DNA of 6,324 nucleotides from Vulcanimicrobiia bacterium (GTDB lineage: Bacteria; Vulcanimicrobiota; Vulcanimicrobiia; Vulcanimicrobiales; Vulcanimicrobiaceae), in contig JANWKW010000163.1 in the NCBI GenBank assembly GCA_025451135.1, forward strand, positions 1 through 6,324. Reading direction: 5' to 3'. The notes beneath the pieces are model-generated. The model saw only the letters and a list, made by a program, of their open reading frames with translations, did not search any database and had not been told where the DNA came from. The translations under genes were made by a program, and so were the position numbers. Of the stretch, positions 1-5,947 are shown piece by piece (the first letter of the stretch is position 1; every line of letters begins with the position of its first letter).

Positions 1-352
1 CCGGAGCAGCCGGAGCCGGCGCAACGGGCGCGGTGCCGGTGGGCGCGGCAGCGGGAGCGGATCCGTTCGTCGACGGCACGGCCGTCCCGTTTCCGCTAGC
101 GCCCTTGCTGGTGTCGATGGCGGCCAAGGCGGCGCCGACCGAGACGGTCTGGCCTTCGCCCGCGAAGATCGAGGAGATCACGCCCGAGGCGGGCGCGGGC
201 CCTTCGACGTCGACCTTGTCGGTGGTCACAGCGACCAGGGTGTCGCCCTCGGCGACGAAATCGCCGACCTTCTTGCGCCACTCGACGATCGAGCCTTCGC
301 TGACCGATTCGCCCATCTCGGGGAGGGTGACGTTGACCGTCGTTTCCGACAC
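1..352 (-). CDS. 2-oxoacid dehydrogenase E2 (dihydrolipoamide acyltransferase), N-terminal lipoyl domain, partial
   Basis: This is the N-terminal 117 residues of the E2 core of a 2-oxoacid dehydrogenase complex; the rest lies beyond the left edge. E2 carries acyl groups on a lipoyl-lysine from E1 to CoA in the cytoplasm. Residues 1-80 form a complete lipoyl domain: LPEMGESVSEG at 10-20, then TDKVDVE at 44-50 with Lys46 as the expected lipoylation site, then a second half ending near residue 80. From residue 82 an Ala/Pro/Gly/Thr-rich stretch begins, typical of the flexible linker between E2 domains. The start is GTG, the only sensible start in frame; AAGGAG lies upstream at 365-370 with a rather long 12-base spacer. 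The gene lies 93 bases downstream of yeiH on the same strand. Without the catalytic domain I cannot say whether the substrate is pyruvate, 2-oxoglutarate or a branched-chain oxoacid. Confidence 0.9.
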   Translation of the reverse strand, partial: MSETTVNVTLPEMGESVSEGSIVEWRKKVGDFVAEGDTLVAVTTDKVDVEGPAPASGVISSIFAGEGQTVSVGAALAAIDTSKGASGNGTAVPSTNGSAPAAAPTGTAPVAPAPAAP

Positions 353-420
353 GTGTGCTCGCTGCTCCTTAAGAGAGGATGTGGTTCCTCAAGGCCACCA
401 TTCTACCCCCGCGCCGTCTC

Positions 421-437
421 GCCAGGTGCTACCTGGC
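421..437 (-). terminator. Perfect 7-bp hairpin after yeiH, possible terminator
   Basis: GCCAGGT and ACCTGGC form a perfect 7-bp stem around a 3-base loop, starting 8 bases after the yeiH stop codon on the minus strand. The position suits a transcript end or a 3'-end stabiliser between yeiH and the E2 gene. No T tract follows in the direction of transcription (the next bases are GAGACGGCG), so it is not a classical intrinsic terminator. It could be Rho-assisted, or simply a processing or attenuation hairpin. Confidence 0.4.
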
Positions 438-445
438 AGGCAGGG

Positions 446-1432
446 TCAGAGGCCGATGAGGCGGGCGACCCCTAGGCTCGAGACCGCGATGGTCACCCAC
501 AGGATGAACCCGAGCAGCAGCGGGCGTAGGCCGGCCGCGCGCATCTTGGCGTAGTCGGCCGAGAGCCCGACCCCCGCGAGCGCCACCGTGATGCAGAACA
601 GCGCGAGCGTCTGGAGCGGCCCGTGGGCCGCGTCGGGGATCAAGCCGAAGCCGTTGGCGGCCGCCGCCGCCACGAAGAACAGCACGAACCACGGCAACAC
701 CGACCACCAGTCGATCGCGCCCGAGCCGCGGGCCGCCGCGATCCTGCGGTAGGCGTAGAATCCGACCAGCGGGACGATCAGCAGCGTCCGGGTCAGCTTG
801 ACGATGACCGCTTCGTCGCCCGCGTCGTGGCCGTAGGCGTAGCCGGCCGCGACCACCGAGCTGGTGTCGTTGATGGCCGTGCCCGCCCACAGGCCGAAGG
901 CGTGCTGCGAGAGGTTCATCAGGTGCCCGAGCCACGGGAACGTCAGCACCGCGATCACGTTGAACAGGAAGATCGTCGACATGGCGTAGGCGATGTCGGC
1001 GCCGTCGGCGTCGATCGCGCTCGAGACGGCCGCGATCGCCGAGCCGCCGCAGATGCCCGTCCCGACCCCGAGCAGCCGGCGCAGATCCCGGTCGATGCCG
1101 AGCGCTTTGCCGACGACGTACGCCGCCGCCAGCACCACGATCAGCGTCACGATCGTGACCGGCATCGCGCGCGCGCCGCTCGCGATCACCCGTCCGATCG
1201 AGAGGTTGGCGCCGAGCAGCACGATCGAGATCTGCAGCAGCACCTTGCTCGAGAACGCGATGCCGGGCTTCATCGCGGCGGACGGTGCGCGCAGCGCAGC
1301 GATCGCAAGCCCGATCAGCAGGCCGATCGCGATCGCGAAGACCGCCCCGCCGACGACCGGCAGGCGCATGCCCAGCAGCGTCGCGACGATCGCGACCGCG
1401 ACGCACGCGAGGAGTCCGGGCAGCAGCTTCAT
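446..1432 (-). CDS. yeiH: YeiH/UPF0324 family membrane protein (putative sulfate exporter family)
   Basis: A 328-residue polytopic inner-membrane protein of full family length. Hydrophobic helices cover most of the chain, about 9-11 in all, for example 4-20, 28-47, 64-78, 91-108, 154-168, 212-227, 245-261, 274-290 and 303-320. Family signature stretches are visible: GVGTGICGGSAIAA at 122-135, FGLWAGTAINDTSSVVAAG at 179-197, and KLTRTLLIVPL at 212-222. The family is named a putative sulfate exporter in databases, but the substrate is experimentally weakly supported. The ATG at 1430-1432 lies 10 bases after the tsdA stop with no clear Shine-Dalgarno sequence, so it is probably translationally coupled to tsdA. 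The neighbour, a likely thiosulfate-oxidising cytochrome, makes export of a sulfur oxyanion plausible but unproven. The family call is strong; the substrate is inference. Confidence 0.9.
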   Translation of the reverse strand: MKLLPGLLACVAVAIVATLLGMRLPVVGGAVFAIAIGLLIGLAIAALRAPSAAMKPGIAFSSKVLLQISIVLLGANLSIGRVIASGARAMPVTIVTLIVVLAAAYVVGKALGIDRDLRRLLGVGTGICGGSAIAAVSSAIDADGADIAYAMSTIFLFNVIAVLTFPWLGHLMNLSQHAFGLWAGTAINDTSSVVAAGYAYGHDAGDEAVIVKLTRTLLIVPLVGFYAYRRIAAARGSGAIDWWSVLPWFVLFFVAAAAANGFGLIPDAAHGPLQTLALFCITVALAGVGLSADYAKMRAAGLRPLLLGFILWVTIAVSSLGVARLIGL

Positions 1433-1442
1433 GCGGCGGCGC

Positions 1443-2246
1443 TTAGAAGAACGAGGCCGGCTGGGATGGGAACGCGACCGCGCGGCTCTTCGCGAAGGCG
1501 GGGCGCGCGTGCGAGAGCACGTAGGCGGCGACGTCGAACGATTGCCCCGGCGTGAGCGAACCCGGCGCGTTCTGCGGCATGTTGTAGCGCACGAACCCGG
1601 CCATATCGCCGATCCGGTGCATGCCCGCCCCGGCGTTGAACGAATCGGGGCCCCAGAGCGGCGGCACGGCCAGCGCGATGCCGTTGCCGTTCGCTTGATG
1701 GCAGCTCGCGCATTTGGCGGCGTAGATGGTCGCGCCGTTCGCGACGTCGGGCGACGCGCTCGGTTCGGGCAGTCGGAAACCCGCCTGCGGATCGGCCGTC
1801 GCGAGCACCGGCGTGCCGCGCGAGATCCACGAGATGTAGGAGACCATCGCGATCATCTCTCTCGAGTCGTAGGCCGGCGGCCTGCCGTTCATGCTGTAGA
1901 GGAAGCACTGCGCGATGCGGTCCTGCAGGGCGATCACGCGATGCGCGCGCTTGTTCCACTGCGGGAACTCCGCGTAGACGCCCGCCAGCGTCCCGCCGCG
2001 CGCGACCGTTCCGGCATTGACGTGGCAGGCCGAACAGTTCATGCGCGCGGTCACGTACTGCGGCATCTTCGCGCGGGTGTGCTCGATCAGGTCGTGGCCG
2101 AGCGCGATCTGCGCGCCGACCGGGCCCGATGGCAGCGCCGCGGGATCGTAGAGCGGCGTCGCCGCAGGCTGCGGCGATCCGCCGTTCGCACACGCGGCGA
2201 TCGCGAATGCGCAGAAAGTGACGACGAGCAAGCGTTCGATCCGCAT
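1443..2246 (-). CDS. tsdA: TsdA-like dihaem c-type cytochrome lipoprotein, probable thiosulfate dehydrogenase
   Basis: TsdA joins two thiosulfates into tetrathionate outside the cytoplasmic membrane and passes two electrons to a c-type carrier. With the start chosen here the protein has 267 residues. MRIERLLVVTFCAFAIAAC is a lipoprotein signal with lipid-accepting Cys19. Haem site 1 is CSACH at 71-75, followed by NAGT. The stretch DRIAQCFLYSMNG (109-121) carries Cys114 where TsdA has its unusual axial Cys ligand to the catalytic haem. Haem site 2 is CASCH at 179-183. The stretch RYNMP (220-224) gives Met223, and SFDVAAYVLSHARP follows, as in TsdA C-terminal domains. Possible earlier starts are ATG at 2264 and TTG at 2276; ATG at 2246 is preferred because it gives a normal-length signal peptide. 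It is first in a two-gene unit with yeiH, 10 bases apart. Another SoxA-like dihaem cytochrome is the main alternative. Confidence 0.8.
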   Translation of the reverse strand: MRIERLLVVTFCAFAIAACANGGSPQPAATPLYDPAALPSGPVGAQIALGHDLIEHTRAKMPQYVTARMNCSACHVNAGTVARGGTLAGVYAEFPQWNKRAHRVIALQDRIAQCFLYSMNGRPPAYDSREMIAMVSYISWISRGTPVLATADPQAGFRLPEPSASPDVANGATIYAAKCASCHQANGNGIALAVPPLWGPDSFNAGAGMHRIGDMAGFVRYNMPQNAPGSLTPGQSFDVAAYVLSHARPAFAKSRAVAFPSQPASFF

Positions 2247-2329
2247 GCCGTGGCCTGCGCTCATCCGCGCTCGCAACCCTGCCGGAACGGAGCGGCGGCG
2301 CCTCGAAGTATCGCGTCGAGGTTATCAGC
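2247..2329. promoter_or_regulatory. Divergent intergenic region between tsdA and the hydrolase gene
   Basis: These 83 bases separate two genes transcribed away from each other, so promoters for both the tsdA-yeiH and hydrolase-rmuC units should lie here or run into the gene starts. On the plus strand GAGG at 2318-2321 sits 8 bases before the hydrolase ATG and is a good ribosome binding site. I see no convincing -35/-10 pair and no clear operator palindrome; the promoter call rests on gene orientation alone. Confidence 0.4.
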
Positions 2330-3190
2330 ATGGCAGACGTGACAGATCCGACGCGCTCCACGGACCCGGCCTTCGACCGGCGCACGTTCGTCGGCATCTC
2401 GGCCGCCGCGGCGGCCGGAGTCGCGACCGGCGCCCGCGTCGCCGCCGCCGGCCTGGGCGCGACCCACCCGCCGATCGTCCCCGAGAACGATCCGGGCATC
2501 GAGACGAAGCACCTCACCCTGCGCCGCCCGGACATCGCGCTGCCGGCGTACGCCGCCTGGCCGAAGCGCGCGACCGTCACCACGCCGGCCGTGGTCGTCA
2601 CCATGCACATCTGGGGCGTCGACACCTCGATCCGCGACGTCGTCCGGCGCTACGCGCGCCTCGGCTACGTCGCGATCGCGCCGGACCTCTACGCCCGCGG
2701 CCACGAACCCAGCGGCGACGGCGTCGCCGACATCTCGGTCTTCCGTCCGTTCGCCAAGGCGCTCGTCTCCTCGCAGGTCCAAGGCGATCTGCGGGCCGCC
2801 GCGCTGTGGTGCCAAGCCGCCCGTCCGCAGGCGAAGATCGGTATCACCGGCTTCTGCATGGGCGGCACGCTGGTGCTCGAGCAGACCATCGCCAACGCCG
2901 ACGTGTTCGCGGCCGCCGCACCGTTCTACGGCGCAGTCGCCGACATCGACCCGGCCAAGGTGCGCGTCCCGATCTGCGGCAGTTGGGGCGGCCGCGATAC
3001 CTCGATCCCGTCCGACGGCGTGCTGGCGTTCGGGCGCGCGCTGGCGGTGCCGCACGACATCAAGATCTATCCCGAGGCCGGACACGCCTTCTTCGACGAC
3101 CAGCGCGGCGCGTACGTCGCGTCGGCCGCCGAGGACGCGTGGGTCCGCACGGTCGGCTTCTTCCGCACGTACGTCGGAGCGCCGGCATGA
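2330..3190 (+). CDS. Dienelactone hydrolase family protein with Tat signal
   Basis: A 286-residue alpha/beta-hydrolase of the dienelactone hydrolase family. The N-terminus holds a twin-arginine signal: DRRTFVG at 16-22 (Arg17-Arg18) followed by an Ala/Gly-rich hydrophobic run to about residue 44, so folded export is expected. The nucleophile elbow is GFCMGG at 174-179 with Cys176, the acid is probably Asp223 in GGRDTSIP, and the base is His252 in EAGHAFFDD. The strand before the oxyanion loop reads VVVTMHIWGVD (88-98), aligning with the family's QEIFGVN, so His93 stands where a conserved Glu is expected. DLYARG (119-124) is a typical family stretch. Many family members hydrolyse lactones or esters other than dienelactone, so the substrate is unknown. 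GAGG lies 8 bases before the ATG. The stop overlaps the rmuC start (ATGA), implying coupled translation, although no functional link to RmuC is known. Confidence 0.88.
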   Translation: MADVTDPTRSTDPAFDRRTFVGISAAAAAGVATGARVAAAGLGATHPPIVPENDPGIETKHLTLRRPDIALPAYAAWPKRATVTTPAVVVTMHIWGVDTSIRDVVRRYARLGYVAIAPDLYARGHEPSGDGVADISVFRPFAKALVSSQVQGDLRAAALWCQAARPQAKIGITGFCMGGTLVLEQTIANADVFAAAAPFYGAVADIDPAKVRVPICGSWGGRDTSIPSDGVLAFGRALAVPHDIKIYPEAGHAFFDDQRGAYVASAAEDAWVRTVGFFRTYVGAPA

Positions 3191-4371
3191 TCGCGCTCGC
3201 GATCGCGTTGCTGGTCGGCGTCCTGCTCGGGGGCGCGATCGCGTGGGCGATCGCCGCGCCGCGCTCGCAGGCCCAGACCCACGCCCTCGAAGCGCTGGTC
3301 GAACGCGCCAAGAACGAGCTGGGCGACACCGCCGCCTCGCGCGCGAGCGAGAAGGTCGGCGACCTGGTCGACCCGGTCAGCAAACAGCTCGCCGAGTTCA
3401 ATGCGCTCGTGAGCAAGCTCGAGACCCTGCGCGCGACCGACGCCGGCAGCCTGCGCGAACAGCTCGCGAGCCTGCTGACCCGCACCGAGAAGTTGGAGAC
3501 CGCGACCACCAGCCTCTCGACCCAGACGACCACGCTGGTCACCGCGCTGCGCAATCCGACCACCCGCGGCAAGTGGGGCGAGATGCAGCTGCGCAACGTG
3601 GTCGAGAAGGCCGGTATGCAGCTGCACTGCGACTTCGCCGAACAGCAGACGATCGCGCTCGAGTCCGGCAAGGCGCGCCCCGACATGACCGTCAACCTGC
3701 CCGACGACCGGCGGGTGTTCGTCGATTCGAAGGCCCCGGTCGATGCGCTGCAGACCGCGCTCGACGCGCAGGACGACGACACCCGCAAGACGCTCGTCAA
3801 GCAGTACGCGCGCGCGCTGCAGGACCACGTCGACGCGCTCGCGCGCCGCAACTACCAGAGCGCCGACGGCTCGGCCGACTTCGTGGTGATGTTCGTCCCG
3901 GGCGAATCGTTCTTGAGCGCCGCCTGCAACGAGAACCCGCTGCTGCTCGAGTACGCGCTGGATAAGGGCGTGCTGGTCACCGGCCCGCTCGCGCTGATCT
4001 CGCTCCTGCGCTCGTTCGCGATGGGCTGGCAGGCCGTGCGCCAGGAAGAGAACGCCAAGCGGATCGCCCAGATCGGCCGGGATCTCTACGATCGCGCGCT
4101 CAAGTTCGCCGAGCATCTGACCAGCGTGCGCAAGAACCTCGAGCGCACCGTCGAGTCGTTCAACGGGGCCGTCGGCTCCTACGAAACGCGCCTGCTCCCG
4201 CAAGGCCGCAAGCTCAAGGACGAAGCCGCGCTCTCCGACGACGACCTGCCGGAGATCGGCGTGATCGACACCGTCCCGCGCGCCATCACCGCGCTCGACG
4301 CCGGCGCGAAGCCGACCCGTCTGCCGCGCACCCAGCAGCTCCCGCTCGGGGACTCGCAAGAGACCGCCTAG
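3187..4371 (+). CDS. rmuC: RmuC family DNA recombination protein
   Basis: RmuC is a membrane-anchored, coiled-coil protein with a nuclease-like fold; in E. coli its loss raises inversion at short inverted repeats, and its exact biochemical role is unsettled. This copy has 394 residues. One transmembrane anchor lies at about 2-24, then a long charged helical, probably coiled-coil region (about 28-120). The RmuC core follows: RGKWGEMQLRNVVEKAGM (127-144), RPDMTVNLP (164-172), DSKAPVDA (180-187), FVVMFVPGESFL (232-243) and a helical region WQAVRQEENAKRIAQIG (281-297). Asp166 and Asp180-x-Lys182 fit the PD-(D/E)xK-like active-site pattern proposed for the family. The low-similarity tail 341-394 is charged and Pro-containing. 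The start overlaps the hydrolase stop as ATGA. The TAG stop shares three bases of the CTAG with the stop of the convergent gene on the minus strand. Confidence 0.93.
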   Translation: MIALAIALLVGVLLGGAIAWAIAAPRSQAQTHALEALVERAKNELGDTAASRASEKVGDLVDPVSKQLAEFNALVSKLETLRATDAGSLREQLASLLTRTEKLETATTSLSTQTTTLVTALRNPTTRGKWGEMQLRNVVEKAGMQLHCDFAEQQTIALESGKARPDMTVNLPDDRRVFVDSKAPVDALQTALDAQDDDTRKTLVKQYARALQDHVDALARRNYQSADGSADFVVMFVPGESFLSAACNENPLLLEYALDKGVLVTGPLALISLLRSFAMGWQAVRQEENAKRIAQIGRDLYDRALKFAEHLTSVRKNLERTVESFNGAVGSYETRLLPQGRKLKDEAALSDDDLPEIGVIDTVPRAITALDAGAKPTRLPRTQQLPLGDSQETA

Positions 4372-5026
4372 CGGATCAGCGTGACCCGGGCGACCGGACG
4401 GCGCGAGCGTCCCCAACACCCGGTCGCCCGGCTCGGCGACGAGCGCCAACGCGCGCGGCGCATCGCTGACGACGTAGAGCCACGAACCGTCGCGCGCGTA
4501 GATCGCCTTCGCGTGCGGCGCATCCGGCACCAATCCCACGAACGGCGCATGAAGGAAGTGGCTGTGCGCGAGCGCTTCCAGCGCGATGGCTTGGGTCGCC
4601 GACGCGTCGTGCGCCCGGCTCAAGAGATAGACGCTCGGGAGCAGACCGATGACGAACGCCGCCGCGAACGCGAGCCAGGCCGCGCGGACGGGCGGACGCG
4701 CGCGGAGTGCGGCATCGAGCGGCACGACCAATCGCGCGACGGTCGCCTCGGCCTCCCCGACGCACGACCACGATCGTGCCGTGCGTGTATGGATGGAGCG
4801 CGCAGATGTACGCGTAGGTGCCGGGGCGCGCGAAGGCGCGGGTCCAGACGTCGCCCGTGTCCAGGCCGCCGGAGTCGAACGCGCGCGTCGTCGAACTGAC
4901 CGTATGGGCGTCCTGATCGTCGTTGATGAAACGGACGCGCGTCCCCACCGCGACCGCCGTCCGGGCGGGTGAGAACGCGAAGCCCTTGATGTGAACCGTC
5001 GCGACCAGCGCGAGTGCGTGTATCAT
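4368..5026 (-). pseudogene. Cupredoxin-domain and single-TM membrane protein, disrupted by two apparent frameshifts
   Basis: Three reading frames together look like one coding unit. From ATG at 5026 the first 88-90 residues are a small cupredoxin: HIKGFAFSP (12-20), His41 in DAHTV, Cys75 and His78 in YICALHPY, then GTIVVV. The frame then turns into an Arg-rich nonsense tail. Removing one G from the GGGG at 4755-4758 continues as EAEATVARLVVPLDAAL, a transmembrane helix (AAWLAFAAAFVIGLLPSVYLL, about 115-135) and a soluble stretch (SWLYVVSDAPRALALVAEPG). Removing one base near 4385-4390 then gives RPVTLIR and a stop at 4368. The restored length is exactly 218 codons plus stop. Both shifts are one extra base beside a G run, so assembly error and true decay are both possible. 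The signal peptide is at best nine residues. The membrane part is unrecognised; some likeness to the outer domain of anti-sigma proteins is only an impression. Confidence 0.65.
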
Positions 5027-5078
5027 GCACTCTCTATGCGCTGGTCGCGAATACGGTTCGCCTAGCGGATCTCCGGCG

Positions 5079-5912
5079 TTACGGCGAGGTCGCTCCGGGA
5101 GCGGTCCACGACGTGCCGTCGGCGTACAGGACGTAGGTCACCGCGTAGGTAGCGAAGCGCGCTTCGATGATCGGGAGCGCCGCGACGCCCACGGTGCGGG
5201 TGACGCAGTTGTCGGCGTAGCCGCGATTGCTCAATCCGCTCTTCCAATCGTTGTACGACTGATAGCTGTGGATGCCGATGCCAGTCGAGAACGTCCCCTT
5301 GCGATCCAAGTGCAGGGTCGCTACCGTGTTCCCGTTCGCGTCCTTGATCGGAAACGCGAAGCGCACCAGGGTCGCGGCCTGCGGCGCGTTGTTCTGGAAC
5401 GAGACGCACGCCAGGATCGAGGTGCCGTCGCGACGCGCGGCCGCGAATCCGCCGAGGACCTGGATGTTGCCGGGCTGCGCGCCCGCGTTGCCGTCGAGCG
5501 AATCGGTCGCGAACTGGAGCTGGCGGTACGGGTCCGGCGTCGGGGTCGCGATCGGATAGTCGGCGCCCGGGCGTCGCGGTCCGATGTAGTTGTCGGTGAC
5601 GCCGAGCGCGTAGAGCGCGCCGCGACCGTTGCCGCGCAGCCATTGCAGGATCGCGTAGCGGTCGCCGCTCGGAAGCGCGAGGATCCCGGCCTCGGCGTTC
5701 TGGTAGTCCCAGGTCGGGGCGTAGACCTGGCCGGCGCCGTTGCGCGCCCAGGTGACGACGTGCGCGAACGACGAATTGCTCAGGCCCCGCAGCGAGGTGA
5801 GGGCCTGATAGATCGGCGCGTCGGCGCGCGCCGGTTCGGGTGTGGAGACCGTCAGCGCCGCGACCAGCGCGACCACCAGGACGGCCAAAGGAGCGAGGCG
5901 GCGTATCTTCAT
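5079..5912 (-). CDS. Secreted protein of unknown function
   Basis: I do not recognise this 277-residue protein. It has a clear Sec signal peptide: MKIRR, a hydrophobic core at 7-22, and a probable cleavage after ARA at 28-30. The mature part is about 247 residues, mixed polar and hydrophobic, with no second membrane segment. Features visible are an aromatic-rich stretch (VYAPTWDYQNAEAG, 63-76), a Pro-rich loop (GPRRPGADYPIATPTPDPY, 111-129), and only two mature cysteines, Cys169 and Cys236, which could form one disulfide. The beta-strand-like pattern in 165-265 (SILACVSF, LVRFAFPI, TVATLHLD, ATYAVTYVLY) suggests a beta-sandwich. AGAAGG lies 7 bases before the ATG, a strong ribosome binding site. 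It sits 35 bases after the peroxiredoxin stop and 52 bases before the cupredoxin start, likely one transcript. Coding status is well supported by the signal peptide and codon pattern; function is unknown. Confidence 0.85.
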   Translation of the reverse strand: MKIRRLAPLAVLVVALVAALTVSTPEPARADAPIYQALTSLRGLSNSSFAHVVTWARNGAGQVYAPTWDYQNAEAGILALPSGDRYAILQWLRGNGRGALYALGVTDNYIGPRRPGADYPIATPTPDPYRQLQFATDSLDGNAGAQPGNIQVLGGFAAARRDGTSILACVSFQNNAPQAATLVRFAFPIKDANGNTVATLHLDRKGTFSTGIGIHSYQSYNDWKSGLSNRGYADNCVTRTVGVAALPIIEARFATYAVTYVLYADGTSWTAPGATSP

Positions 5913-5947
5913 AGCACCGCCTTCTCGGGTGGCCGAGCGATTACTTG

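Noticed and set aside
375..390. Inverted repeat GAGGA / TCCTC in the leader of the E2 gene
   Set aside because: Five base pairs with a 6-base loop is too short to claim as an operator or riboswitch.
429..1406. Minus-strand open frame (325 codons) overlapping yeiH in another frame
   Set aside because: Arg/Gly/Asp-rich shadow; the yeiH frame shows clear family motifs and transmembrane helices.
993..2342. Long plus-strand open frame (449 codons) opposite yeiH and the cytochrome gene
   Set aside because: Its translation is Arg/Ala/Asp-rich without motifs and lies antisense to two well-recognised genes; such shadows are routine at this GC content.
2218..3186. Plus-strand extension of the rmuC frame upstream across the hydrolase gene
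   Set aside because: The extension is Arg-rich nonsense; the ATG at 3187 immediately gives the TM anchor expected of RmuC and overlaps the hydrolase stop in a typical ATGA.
3067..4367. Minus-strand open frame continuing from the TM protein through the whole of rmuC
   Set aside because: Only the part right of about 4390 looks like protein; the remainder is an Arg/Leu/Gly-rich antisense shadow of rmuC, consistent with a frameshift at its entry.
4755..4758. Programmed ribosomal frameshift at the GGGG run of the cupredoxin gene
   Set aside because: No recognisable slippery heptamer, stop codon at the shift site or clear stimulatory structure, and a second independent shift would be needed near 4387; sequence error or decay is simpler.
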